The notes under the pieces: model-generated
Database searches by the model: none
What the model saw: the letters and a program-made list of their open reading frames with translations, nothing else
What the model was told of the DNA's origin: nothing
Assembly (NCBI RefSeq): GCF_014697355.1
Contig: NZ_JACJRQ010000001.1
Coordinates: forward strand, 558,001 to 622,000
Reading direction: 5' to 3'
DNA: 64,000 nucleotides
Origin: Nostoc calcicola FACHB-3891
GTDB lineage: Bacteria > Cyanobacteriota > Cyanobacteriia > Cyanobacteriales > Nostocaceae
In this document: positions 24,817-35,200 of the stretch, piece after piece
How the letters are laid out: every line of letters begins with the position of its first letter
Position numbering within the stretch: position 1 is the stretch's first letter
Translations under genes and position numbers: made by a program

Positions 24817-25761
24817 ATGAAATTTAGCGTCGTCATTACTACTTATAATCGCTTGGATTTGCTCAAAAGAGCGATTGATTCGGCTTGTAACCAAACAATG
24901 GAGTGTGAGGTGGTGGTTGCTGATGATTGTTCTGATGATGACACCCAAACCTATGTCCAAAGTTTAGGCGATAAGGTTGTTTATTATCGTAACGAAGTTA
25001 ACCGCGGTCATGCGGCGACGGTAAATGCTGGAGTTGCCAAAGCCACTGGCGACTGGATTAAGTTTCTCGATGATGATGATTATCTAGCTGCCAATTGTAT
25101 AGAAGAAATAACCAAGGCGATCGCACTTCGTCCCGATGCTGTAATCTGCTCTTGTGTGGCGGCTCAAGTAGATGCTAATGAAGTTGAACTTTCTCGCACT
25201 CCCCAAGTTGGCCCCGGTTTAGCTTTTTATATTCCCCAAGCTGATATTCACTACGGTATGCTTTTGGAGCTTGTACCATTTGGCACACCTGCACAAGTAG
25301 CTTGTCAACGTGATGCTTTTCTCAAAACTGGTGGTTGGGATTCCACACTTGATGCCAACTGTGATGATATCGATTCCTGGATTCGGATTGCTCAATTTGG
25401 CGATGCTATTTTCTTAAATCAGTGTCTTGCTTACCGGACTATTTGGCCTGGTGCTTATAATCAAAAGTTTTCTTTATCTCGACGGTTGGCGACAAATATT
25501 TTAATGAAAGAGAAAATTTACGCTTTAGTAAATGAAGAATACCGCTCAAAGATTCCTGTCTTTCAGGATATAAAAAATTACCTGAAACTCCATTGGATTT
25601 TAGTCGCACTGAAGCAAAAAAATATCAAGAGTTTTCTTTCAATGATAGATGCGTCTATATTTTCTCCTCAGTCTTGGAAGTTTTTGCTAACTGCTGTTTC
25701 ATCACGCCGTATTCAAGGAAACAATTCTCAAGTTCGCAAATTTGTGTTGATTGAGTCTTAG
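24817..25761 (+). CDS. family 2 glycosyltransferase
   Basis: ATG 24817 (MKFSVVITTYNRLDLLKRAI) is the natural start because the GT-A fold begins at once; the frame is open further upstream to 24736. The 314-residue protein has the nucleotide-sugar site VVVADDCSDDDT, the metal-binding triad region FLDDDDYL, and an acceptor/base region GGWDSTLDANCDDIDSWIRI. There are no membrane segments, so it is cytoplasmic or peripheral. Donor and acceptor are unknown. It lies between rplS (divergent) and a large exported protein (convergent). A second glycosyltransferase lies 5 kb away, but the genes in between do not make a clear sugar operon. Confidence 0.9.
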   Translation: MKFSVVITTYNRLDLLKRAIDSACNQTMECEVVVADDCSDDDTQTYVQSLGDKVVYYRNEVNRGHAATVNAGVAKATGDWIKFLDDDDYLAANCIEEITKAIALRPDAVICSCVAAQVDANEVELSRTPQVGPGLAFYIPQADIHYGMLLELVPFGTPAQVACQRDAFLKTGGWDSTLDANCDDIDSWIRIAQFGDAIFLNQCLAYRTIWPGAYNQKFSLSRRLATNILMKEKIYALVNEEYRSKIPVFQDIKNYLKLHWILVALKQKNIKSFLSMIDASIFSPQSWKFLLTAVSSRRIQGNNSQVRKFVLIES

Positions 25762-25801
25762 CTTTCTCGGCTTTGACAACGATGTTTACTATTGAACAAA
25801 A

Positions 25802-25846
25802 CCGATCTCCAAACCTCCCGCAATCAAGGAGAGATTTGGAGATCGG
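25802..25846. terminator. convergent intergenic hairpin
   Basis: CCGATCTCCAAA (25802-25813) pairs with TTTGGAGATCGG (25835-25846). It lies in the 104-bp gap between two converging genes and could terminate both. Confidence 0.7.
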
Positions 25847-25865
25847 GTCACGAATATTCTGAGTA

Positions 25866-28800
25866 TTAGATGATAACGTTAGTACCAATTACTAAATTAG
25901 TAGCTGTGAAATTATTCAAAATTGTTAAGGTTGTAAAATTGCCAGAAATACGATCCTGATTAATCTGAACTTCGGTATAAGTACCCGATTGTACAAACTG
26001 TAGGTAGCCATCACCTATGGGATTGCTGCCACTGTAGCCCAGACGATTAAATACGTCAGTAAGGACTAACTTATCTTCGGTCTTATTAAAGTCAGTAATA
26101 TTGCTATCGAGACCCGATGTTTGGTAGATGAACTGGTCACGACCGCTACCGCCAGTTAGGGTATCGTACCCTCCACCACCAATAAGGATGTCATTACCAG
26201 TACCGCCAACGAGGCTGTCGTTACCATTACCGCCAATCAGGGTATCGTTACCAGCACCACCAATCAGGGTATCGTAACCGTAATCTGCACCACCGCGTAA
26301 CAGGTCGTTGCCACTCTTGCCATCAATGCGGTCATTACCTCCCTGACCATTAATAACATCATCTGAGTTGTCAAACCCATTGACATTGTTGCTCAGGTCA
26401 TTAAGGAAGGTGACTATGTTTTTGTTGAAGATGGTGCTTTGCGTGGAGTTGGCATTGAAGACATCAAAGCTGTCACGAATGCTGCTTTGACCATCAAACA
26501 GGATATTGCCTAGCGTTGATAGGTTGTCTAGGTTTTCCAGAGAAAAGTTTTCCAGGATAACTTTGGCATTAGCCACCCCTTCAAAGGTGAGTTCCAGATT
26601 TTTACCATTCTGGGTGAGTAGCAGATTTCGAGCAGTCAATCCAGCACCTTGGAATTTCAGGGTATCCAATTCGCCAATAATTGCTGTTGAAGGATTTGAG
26701 CCTTTACCTAGCCCACCGAAATCGGTGATAGTATCAACACCATCACCTAAGTTGTAAACAAATTTATCTTTGCCACCGCCACCAGTTAGGATGTCGTTGC
26801 CTTGATTACCCGTGATGGTATCGTTCCCGGCTTTGGCATTAATTATTTCAGGATAGCTGTTGCCTACCAGATTATCAGCGCCATTAGTTCCATTCAGTCC
26901 GTTGAACTCTAAGGCACCAATATCAACTGTACTCTCAGATATTCTGCCAAATCCAGCGCCGCGTTGATCGGTAGTAATACCTGCTGGTATCAGGGCATTA
27001 TTGCCTGCGTTAATAGCAGGACTATCCCCAATTAAGGCATTAGTCAAGGTTGAACCACCGTTATTTTGCAGCGGGCTGAGTCTAGGATCGATGGGGTTGT
27101 CGGTGGTGCCTACAAGGGTGCTGGTAGTAAAGCCAGTACTACCAGCGCTATTGCCAATCAGGTTATTGCCAAAATCGGTGAAGTTTCCTTCAACGTCGCT
27201 GAAGAAAACACCATACACTGAGTTGCCTGCAATGATGGTATTTCCAACGTTAACAGTGCCATCAGATTCATTGAAAACGCCCGCATTTTCAGCAGTAAAG
27301 AAGACATCTGATGCCTGGTTATTGGCAATAGTGTCGTTAGTGAGGGTAAGAGTGCCTCCGTTGTTATAAATACCACCGCCCCTAGTATATGTCACATTAT
27401 CAGAGACAGTGCTGTTAGTCAGGCTAAAAGTACCATCGTTAAAGATGCCACCACCGTTTTGTGCCTCATTACCAGAGATAGTGCTTCCCGTTATATCGAC
27501 AGAGCCGGAGTTATAAATCCCACCACCATAGGACGGGTAGGGGTTAGGGCCGCGGTACTCCAGACCATTGGCGTATACCGTATTATTAGAGACAGTGCTT
27601 CCCGTTATCTTGAGGGTGCCTGTGTTAAATATACCGCCGCCATAGGCATAGAATGAACGGAAGATGTATGCAGCATTACCAGAGACGGTACTATTAGTCA
27701 GGCTAAGAGCGCCTGTGTTAAATATACCACCGCCTAATGATGACCCCTGATTGCCAGAGACACTGGTGTTGGTCAGGCTAAGGTTGCCTCTGTTAAAGAT
27801 CCCTCCTACTGCTCCTTGATTGTTTGAGACAGTACTATTAGTCAAGTTGAGACTGGTATTGCTATTGAGGAAAATACTGCCATATATGTCATCATAAGCA
27901 TTGGCAATCTTCAACCCATCAATACTGACATCTGTTCCTGCTCCTGTAATCTCAAATACACTTGAGGCATTATTGCCACTAATGGTCAGTTTAGATGCTC
28001 CAGTTCCGACAATGGTTAGATCGTCAGTAATCGTCAGTTGACCAGAGGTAAGGGTGATGATATCTGGGGTAGCATCAGTGAACACGCTGCCTGCAAAGGT
28101 AATCGTATCAGCCCCAGGATTTGCATTGGCATTCAGAACTGCCTGCCGCAACGACCCTGCCCCAGAATCGTTGGTATTAGTCACCACTGTGTCAGTGTTA
28201 ACAGGTAGTGGGGTGATGGGAGACTGGACTTCGTAAGCACCAATATCAACTGTATTGTTGAAAACTCGGTTAAATCCTACACCTCTTTGGTCAGTAGTGA
28301 CATTAACTGCAACTAGGGAATTATTGCCTGCGTTAATAGCGGGACTACCTGCAAGTAAGCTATGAGTTAAGGTTGCACCACCGTTATTTTGCAGCGGTCC
28401 GAGTTTTGGATCGATGGGGCTGGCGTTTGTACCCACTAAGGTGCTGGTGGTAAAACCAGTGCTACCAGTCTGATTACCAATTAGGTTATTGCCTAAATCG
28501 CTGAAAGTGCTGCCGGACAAGTCGGGGTTAATATCACCGGAACTAGATTTGTCGAAGTTGCCTGCAATAATGGTGTTGCCCACAACGATGGGTCCACCAG
28601 TATAAATACTAGGCTCACTATTGAAAACGCCACCACCGTCACCAACACCATCGCCATTTGAGTCAGCGGTGTTGTTGATAATGGTGCTGTTGTTCAGCCT
28701 AAAGCTGTTAAAGTTATAAATGCCACCGCCATCTAGTAATGCTTTATTTCCAGAGACAGTGCTATTAGTCAGGGTAGCTGTACCGATGCTAAAAACAACA

Positions 28801-30113
28801 TTAGTTCCTCCGTTATAAATGCCGCCGCCGCTCTTAGCCGTATTGTTAGAGACAGTGCTATTGGTAATGTTTAACGCGCCTTCGTTATAAATGCCGCCAC
28901 CAATGAAGGTTGACGTATTGTCAGAGACGCTGCTTGTAGTTAGGTTGAGGATGCCTTCGCTGTAAATGCCCCCACCCTCGGAGGTTGCGGTATTGCCAGA
29001 GACGCTGCTTTTAGTTAAGCTGAGGATGCCTTGATTATTGATACCGCCGCCGCTAGAGGTTGCTGTATTGCCAGAGACATTAGTATTGGTCAGCTTGAGG
29101 GTGCCTTTGTTATTGATACCGCCGCCGTTGGTGGTCGCCGTATTATCAGAGACATTACTATTGCTCAGGCTAAGAAAGGTATTATTGTTGACCAAAATAC
29201 CGCTATCATTACCATTAGCAATTTTTAAACCATCAATACTGACATCTCTCCCTATCCCCGATATCTCAAACACCCTGGAAGAATTATTTCCACTGATGGT
29301 GAGGTTAGATGCCCCAGTGCCCAAAATAGTCACATCATCGGTAATGGTCAGTTGCCCAGAGGTGAGTGTAATTACGTCTGGCGTGGCATCAGTAAACACT
29401 CCCCCAAAGGTAATGGTATCATCCCCAGCAGTAGCATTAGCTAAGTTAATTGCTTCCCGGAGTGTGGTGATGCCATTGTTCGCATTGCCATCATCAATGT
29501 CTCCAGTATCATTTACCGTAAACGTTGCCAGTACCCCCATGTAAGCCTCCTGCGTTGTTTCCTGAAACGCTAGAGTCATTTCCATATCAGCAGTGCGTAC
29601 TTCTAGTTCCCAGTTACCACCTAATGCTGCATTGCCTGTACGCTGACGCGAAGCAGCAATATTTGCACCTGTGAGTTGGTGCAGTTTCTCTATAAATTCT
29701 GCCCCTGCATCACCTGCTGCAACGTTGCAACCGTAGATGAGTAAGTTGGCTACAGATTTTAGAGTTTTGGATGAGGCTGCAAATATCTTCTGCCATTGTT
29801 GCAGTTGCTGGCTATAGTGTTCTAAGGTATCGAGTCCCAAATGGGTGTTACCCAGTTGCAAGCTACCTGGGACACCGTGGCAAACAATGTGAATGCTGCT
29901 AAGATTCTGGCCACCACGAGTTGCCAAAATCTCGGTAATCTGTTCAACACCGTTCTGTGTCGAGTCAATAACGAACACTTCAGTATCGGAGATGACACCG
30001 TTAACTAAAGTCTGATAGTCTTCAAGCGCCATATCTATGAAGACTAGGCTGTATGTGTATGGTGTAGAAAATCCGGTATTTTCTTGTAACTTTGGGGTAT
30101 CTAGAGTTACCAT
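25866..30113 (-). CDS. large DUF4347 / beta-helix / RTX-repeat exported protein
   Basis: The 1415-residue protein has an N-terminal DUF4347 domain (about 20-195; VFVIDSTQNGVEQI, IHIVCHGVPGSLQLG, LLIYGCNVAAGDAG). Two copies of a module follow (about 195-630 and 640-1090). Each opens with TLREAINLANA-like sequence and ITLTSGQLTITDD and continues into right-handed parallel beta-helix repeats (STVSGNxAxxxGGGI). The C-terminal ~320 residues hold RTX calcium-binding nonapeptides (GNDTLIGGNGNDSLVGG) and a terminal strand-rich tail, the hallmark of type I secretion. No classical signal peptide is present. Adhesin or surface-layer roles are guesses. The HG/C pair in DUF4347 resembles caspase-like folds. 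Confidence 0.88.
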   Translation of the reverse strand: MVTLDTPKLQENTGFSTPYTYSLVFIDMALEDYQTLVNGVISDTEVFVIDSTQNGVEQITEILATRGGQNLSSIHIVCHGVPGSLQLGNTHLGLDTLEHYSQQLQQWQKIFAASSKTLKSVANLLIYGCNVAAGDAGAEFIEKLHQLTGANIAASRQRTGNAALGGNWELEVRTADMEMTLAFQETTQEAYMGVLATFTVNDTGDIDDGNANNGITTLREAINLANATAGDDTITFGGVFTDATPDVITLTSGQLTITDDVTILGTGASNLTISGNNSSRVFEISGIGRDVSIDGLKIANGNDSGILVNNNTFLSLSNSNVSDNTATTNGGGINNKGTLKLTNTNVSGNTATSSGGGINNQGILSLTKSSVSGNTATSEGGGIYSEGILNLTTSSVSDNTSTFIGGGIYNEGALNITNSTVSNNTAKSGGGIYNGGTNVVFSIGTATLTNSTVSGNKALLDGGGIYNFNSFRLNNSTIINNTADSNGDGVGDGGGVFNSEPSIYTGGPIVVGNTIIAGNFDKSSSGDINPDLSGSTFSDLGNNLIGNQTGSTGFTTSTLVGTNASPIDPKLGPLQNNGGATLTHSLLAGSPAINAGNNSLVAVNVTTDQRGVGFNRVFNNTVDIGAYEVQSPITPLPVNTDTVVTNTNDSGAGSLRQAVLNANANPGADTITFAGSVFTDATPDIITLTSGQLTITDDLTIVGTGASKLTISGNNASSVFEITGAGTDVSIDGLKIANAYDDIYGSIFLNSNTSLNLTNSTVSNNQGAVGGIFNRGNLSLTNTSVSGNQGSSLGGGIFNTGALSLTNSTVSGNAAYIFRSFYAYGGGIFNTGTLKITGSTVSNNTVYANGLEYRGPNPYPSYGGGIYNSGSVDITGSTISGNEAQNGGGIFNDGTFSLTNSTVSDNVTYTRGGGIYNNGGTLTLTNDTIANNQASDVFFTAENAGVFNESDGTVNVGNTIIAGNSVYGVFFSDVEGNFTDFGNNLIGNSAGSTGFTTSTLVGTTDNPIDPRLSPLQNNGGSTLTNALIGDSPAINAGNNALIPAGITTDQRGAGFGRISESTVDIGALEFNGLNGTNGADNLVGNSYPEIINAKAGNDTITGNQGNDILTGGGGKDKFVYNLGDGVDTITDFGGLGKGSNPSTAIIGELDTLKFQGAGLTARNLLLTQNGKNLELTFEGVANAKVILENFSLENLDNLSTLGNILFDGQSSIRDSFDVFNANSTQSTIFNKNIVTFLNDLSNNVNGFDNSDDVINGQGGNDRIDGKSGNDLLRGGADYGYDTLIGGAGNDTLIGGNGNDSLVGGTGNDILIGGGGYDTLTGGSGRDQFIYQTSGLDSNITDFNKTEDKLVLTDVFNRLGYSGSNPIGDGYLQFVQSGTYTEVQINQDRISGNFTTLTILNNFTATNLVIGTNVII

Positions 30114-30540
30114 TTTTTTACTTCAAATTCAGGTTATGATATCAACTCAAACTGACTGAAGCCTTCTCATTAGAGAGTTTTCACACATTTTTTAGCATTA
30201 ATAATCAATTATTTTTGAGTATTAATTCTTGTTTTTATCATCAGGTAAGTTGCTGTTTTTGTAAAGCTGAAAAAGTATGTAATTTAACTAAGTTCATATA
30301 ATCAAGCAACTTGCTGTAATAAAAAAACATCAGAATTTTGGAGTTTTACCCCGATTTATCGACACATTACTGAATAAGTCTTTAAAGGTAAATGGCTGAT
30401 TATAAGTGCGAGAGCGTTAGTAGCAAATAGTAAATTTTACAAGTTACTGACTACTTTTGAGCTATGACTAAATACTTCAATAAATATATTGATTTATGCT
30501 CAGTTACTTATCTTGATTTTTTATATCTATCTCAAACATT
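30114..30540. other. divergent promoter region
   Basis: 427 bp of AT-rich DNA separate the divergent RTX-protein and glycosyltransferase genes. No ORF, repeat family or RNA gene is evident. It presumably contains both promoters. Confidence 0.5.
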
Positions 30541-31593
30541 ATGCGAATTATACATATTTTGAACCACGTTCAAGAAATAGGTAACGGGATTGTGAATGTG
30601 GCTGTGGATTTGGCTTGTTTACAGGCAAAATCTGGTCATGAGGTAGCGGTTATTTCTGCTGGTGGTGAATACGAGATATTACTAAAGAAGTTTGGTGTTA
30701 AACATTACGAACTAGACCAAACTCGCAAACCAATAAGTATGATTAAAGCAGCTATTGGTTACAGAGCGATCGCAGCAGCATTCCAACCCGATATCGTTCA
30801 TGCACACATGATGACGGGAGTCTTACTAGCACGGATTTTTCAAGGTCGATATGCTTTAGTTTCCACGGTACACAATGAATTTCAGCGTGCTAGCGTGCTG
30901 ATGGGTTTAGCTGACAGGGTAATTGCCGTTAGTCAGGCTGTGCGAGATTCTATGGCACGGCGGGGTGTCCCAGAAAACAAGTTACGGGTGGTATGTAATG
31001 GAACTCTGGGCAGTCCCCGCAACCGACAAATACACGATTATCAATCTTTAATGTTACAACGTCCGGCGATCGCCACCGTAGCCGGTATGTATCAACGCAA
31101 GGGAATTGCTGAGTTAATCGCTGCTTTTGAACAAATCGCTTCAGATTTTCCCCAAGCACATCTTTATTTGGTAGGTAATGGCCCTGATAAACAGCTATTT
31201 GAGGCACAGGCACGGGCAACTTCTGTGGCAGAACGCATTCATTTTGAAGGCTTCCAACCAGAACCCCAACGTTACCTCAAATCTTGTGATATATTTGTGC
31301 TGGCTTCTCACCGTGACCCTTGTCCTTTGGTGCTTTCAGAAGCAAGAGAAGTTGGAGTTGCGATCGTTGGTACTCAGGTAGATGGAATTCCCGAAGCCTT
31401 GGATAATGGGCAAGCAGGTCTTTTAGTACCAGTAAAAGATAGTCAGGCTTTGGCTGGAGTCTTAGTACAATTACTGAGTAATGCTGATATGCTGCAAGAA
31501 TGGAAATATCGGGCAAATCAAAACCTAGAAAGGCTGAGCGTTGCCCGCGTTCATCAGGAAACATTGGCGGTGTATGATGAGTTAAGGCTTTAA
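30541..31593 (+). CDS. family 4 glycosyltransferase (GT-B fold)
   Basis: The 350-residue protein has an N-terminal acceptor domain (MRIIHILNHVQEIGNGIVNV, PDIVHAHMMTGVLLAR) and a C-terminal donor domain (IATVAGMYQRKGIAELIAAF, LYLVGNGPDKQLFE, VLASHRDPCPLVLSEAREVG). The family's EX7E motif is only partly kept: the second position reads SEAREVGVAIVGTQ. It would transfer an activated sugar to lipid or polysaccharide; the substrate is unknown. Its stop overlaps the stop of a reverse-strand PEP-CTERM remnant. Confidence 0.9.
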   Translation: MRIIHILNHVQEIGNGIVNVAVDLACLQAKSGHEVAVISAGGEYEILLKKFGVKHYELDQTRKPISMIKAAIGYRAIAAAFQPDIVHAHMMTGVLLARIFQGRYALVSTVHNEFQRASVLMGLADRVIAVSQAVRDSMARRGVPENKLRVVCNGTLGSPRNRQIHDYQSLMLQRPAIATVAGMYQRKGIAELIAAFEQIASDFPQAHLYLVGNGPDKQLFEAQARATSVAERIHFEGFQPEPQRYLKSCDIFVLASHRDPCPLVLSEAREVGVAIVGTQVDGIPEALDNGQAGLLVPVKDSQALAGVLVQLLSNADMLQEWKYRANQNLERLSVARVHQETLAVYDELRL

Positions 31594-31883
31594 TACTGTA
31601 GCGATCGCTTTACTTTTAAAGCTACACCCAAAGCACCAAACATTAGTACACCCAAAACACTAGTTGTTTCAGGAATGGCGGTGTAATAAGCACCCACTCT
31701 GATAGGCCCATCTTTATCCACTCGATCTTCTGGTATTGGTGGAATTATTCCACCACCTGGAGTTAAATTCGGCTGGGTAGCAAATCGATTGAAAAATATG
31801 GTTCCATCTGCGATTACACCACCACTGTAAGTCAGAATATTATCTCTGACTATTAATAAAAGGTTCAGAAAATAAAATATTTG
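31590..31883 (-). pseudogene. 3' remnant of a PEP-CTERM protein gene
   Basis: On the minus strand an open stretch of 97 codons follows an in-frame TGA (31884-31886) and has no start of its own. It reads through LTYSGGVIADGTIFFNRF and ends in IPETTSVLGVLMFGALGVAL then KVKRSLQY. This is a PEP-CTERM sorting signal: P-E-T followed by a hydrophobic helix and a basic tail, used for exosortase-linked export. The N-terminal domain and signal peptide are missing. Its stop codon overlaps the stop of the convergent glycosyltransferase gene. Confidence 0.7.
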
Positions 31884-31933
31884 TCAATAAGTAATAGTGC
31901 TTAAGATTTTAAGCATTACAGTACCAGAAAGAA

Positions 31934-32060
31934 TAGACCTCTTGCAAAAGTGCTTTTTGCAAGAGGTGGGAAAAGGGACTCATCTTTATTGCGGAAAGGG
32001 AAAATACCAAACCTTTCCCCCTTTCCCCTTCCCCTTTTCCCGACTTATGCAAGAAGTCTA
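31934..32060. repeat. second copy of the TAGACCTCTTGCA MITE family
   Basis: TAGACCTCTTGCAAAAG on the left and TTATGCAAGAAGTCTA on the right bound 127 bp. The interior has a polypurine/polypyrimidine palindrome (GGGAAAAGGG... / ...CCCTTTTCCC). Compare 1070-1232. A separate small palindrome, GTGCCAACGA...TCGTTGGCAC, follows at 32062-32091. More TGAATTC heptamers lie at 32199-32226. Confidence 0.7.
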
Positions 32061-32238
32061 ATGTGCCAACGAAAAAATCTCGTTGGCACATCAAATTAAT
32101 TTAAATTTCAACGCGCAGGGCGTGAAAAAAATCTACAGCCGATTTCAAGAAGCGTGAAGTACACCATCTAAGTCTCTATTCTTAGCTTTGAGACTATTCT
32201 GAATTCTGAATTCTGAATTCTGAATTCTAGTGTAATTT

Positions 32239-35200
32239 TTAATCCTTATCAGTGATGGAAATAAGTTTTTTCTTAAATCCACGTAACATGGTTAACACTG
32301 GCTTTGCCAAATTTCCACCCAGTAAATCATGGAGTAGGACATAAAAACAAGGGATGATAAACAACGTCAGCATTGTTGCGATCGCCATCCCAAAGAAAAC
32401 TACAATGCCTAAAGGCTGCAAAAACTCAGAACCTTCGCCAATGCCTAATGCCAAGGGAAACAGTCCCAAAATGGTAGTGACTGTAGTCATCATAATCGGG
32501 CGCAAGCGTTGAGGAGCAGCTTTCATGATGGCAATTTGGCGAGTACAACCAACTTCATCCCGAATTTGGTTTGCAAGTTCCACCATTAGAATCCCTGCAT
32601 TCACCACAATTCCCACTAGCAGCACCACACCAACAATCACAGTTGCGCCAATTGCAGTTTGGGTAATGTAAAGTCCAAAAATTCCCCCAGCTAAAGCTAG
32701 TGGTACAGTGAACATAATTACCAACGGATCAATCAACGAGTTGTATTGCACCGCCATAACTACAAAGATTAAGAACGTCGCCAACGCCCCCAAAGTTTTT
32801 AAAGCATCCTGAAGTTGCTGATTAGTTTCTTGGGCAGAACTAGGGACAATTGAAACCCCATCAGGTAAGTCTACGTCCTGAAGTATTTCATTGACTTCTG
32901 CGATGGCTTCACCAAGACTAGCTCCCTCAGTGAGATTACCTGCCACAATAAAAGCTTGGCGCTGATTAATCCGTTGCACCTCACCAGGCGCTTGACCTTC
33001 TTCAATATTCGCAACATCAGAAAGGCGGATTAGTTGATTATTTTCTGTAAATAGCGGTAATTGCTGTAGCTGGGAAGGGCGCTGAATGGCTTCTTTATTT
33101 AGCTGCACCCGCACATCAACTAAACGATTACCGCGTTGAATTTGCGTCGGAACTGAACCTTCAATTGCCGTCTGGACTGTTGCACCAATTTCTTGAGCGC
33201 TCAACCCTAAAGCCGAAACCCTCTCCCAGTCAGGGCGAATTTGGATTTCTGGTTGCCGGGGGTCGGCATCTGGTCGGAATGTTGCTAATTGTGCCCTTTC
33301 CTGCAATGCTTCCAATACTTGGGCGCCTGCTTGCGTTAAGCTTTCTTCATTCTCGCCTTGCAAAATCACGTCAACATCTGACCCTTGCACTGGAGAATTA
33401 CTCAAGATTAAACCCCGTACCTGACCAGGATTGAGACGCAGCAGAATTCCTGCTAAATTGAGTTTGTTAAATTCCTGAGTTACTTTTTTGACGAAGGCTT
33501 CGACATTTGTACCTGGTTTAAGATTGATGGTGCTGCTGGCACGTAAAGGATTTTCTGTAGTATTGCTGCCAAATAAATTACCACCGACAGTTGTGAAAGC
33601 AGACTCAGTTTCTGGTTGTTTGAGCAAAATGTCATCGACAATTTGCATAACTTTTTGGGAAGTTGCTAAAGGTGTACCGGCAGGAAACTGCGCTCTCAAG
33701 GTAGCTTGTCCGGTACTGATGCGGGGTAAAATTTCTTGGGGAATTTGACCAAACATCAAGAAACTACTGCCGCCTAAAATTAACAAAGCAGCGGTAACTA
33801 CCAGGAGCCGATAGCGTAAAACTTTGGTTAAGAAATTACCATATCCCCGCGTAGCATCTTCAAATCGGTGATTAAACTGTCTAAGCAACCAAAATTCGCC
33901 GATCTGACTAGACCAGGAAATTCCCAAAAGTCGAGAAGACAGCATCGGCACTACTGTAATCGCAACCACAAGGGATGCTGCAACTGCGAAGCTAATTGTC
34001 AAAATCAGTTCATTAAATAGCAATGCAATAAAGCCGCCAATTAAGAGGAATGGCACTACAGAAACTAAGTTTGCACCTGTAGCAGCAACTAAAGCAGATT
34101 CTACTTCTTGGGAAGCATTAATGGCTGTATCAATAAAGAATTTTGAATTTCTCCTCTGTCCCTCTGCCTCCATTTCTTTTTGATTAGGAGTCATACCTGT
34201 TTTTTCGGAAATGTTCTCTAAAATCACAACCGATGTATCAATTGCCTGACCAACTCCTAATGTCAGACCTGCTAAACTAAAAACATTCAAAGTTAAGCCA
34301 AATATTTTCATCAAAGCGATCGCCGCTAGAGTACATAGCGGAATCGTCAAACTGATAATCAATGTTTGCCTAAAGGAGCCTAAAAATAACAACACTGCTG
34401 CTGCTGCTAACAATGCCCCAGAAATCCCTGAAAAGATGACATCATTTAAAGAATTGCGGATGAAGACAGATTCATCTGTGGTGGGACTCAAGGTCATGTC
34501 TGTTGGAATTAAACCTGATTGCCGTAATTGTTCAATTCGCCGCTTCACAGCATTGACAACTGTAATTGTGTTGGCTTCAGGCTGCTTTCGGACTGAAAAT
34601 TTCACAGCAGGCTGACGATTGAGGTAAACAAATACTCGCTGGTCTTCGGTGTCGTCAATTACCTCCGCAAAGTCTCGCAAGTAGACGCGGCGGGGAAGGG
34701 ATGAGGGGGATGAGGGGGATGAGGGGGAGGAAACTTCTAAAGAGAGGTTTTCAATTTCACTGGCATTTTGGAAGCGTCCTACAGTCCGAGTTAATGGCTC
34801 GGAATTTTCCCCCAAAATCCGACCACCGGAAGTATCTTGGTTACGGGCTGTCAGTTCATCTAATACATTATTTAACCCTACACCCAAAGCTTGCAATCGG
34901 TTTAAGTCAACAAGCACTCGTACTTCTTCTTCGGCACCACCAGATACGTCAACTGAGGCAACTCCTGGGACAACACTGAGTTCGCGCGTTAACTCTTCAT
35001 CAGCAAATACGCGTAAATCTTTACCTGGCAACGAAGCAGATGTTAGTGCCAATTCATAAACCGGCAATTGGGAGGGATCGACTTTAAATAAGCGCGGCTC
35101 CTCTATCGTATCTGGCAGTTGTCCTCGGCCTCGGTTAAAAGCAGCAGTCGCATCGTTTAGGGCTTGGTCAATATCGCCTCCTGGCTGGAAATATAAATCC

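Noticed and set aside
31909..32094. 61-codon reverse ORF
   Set aside because: Lies almost entirely within the TAGACCTCTT MITE.
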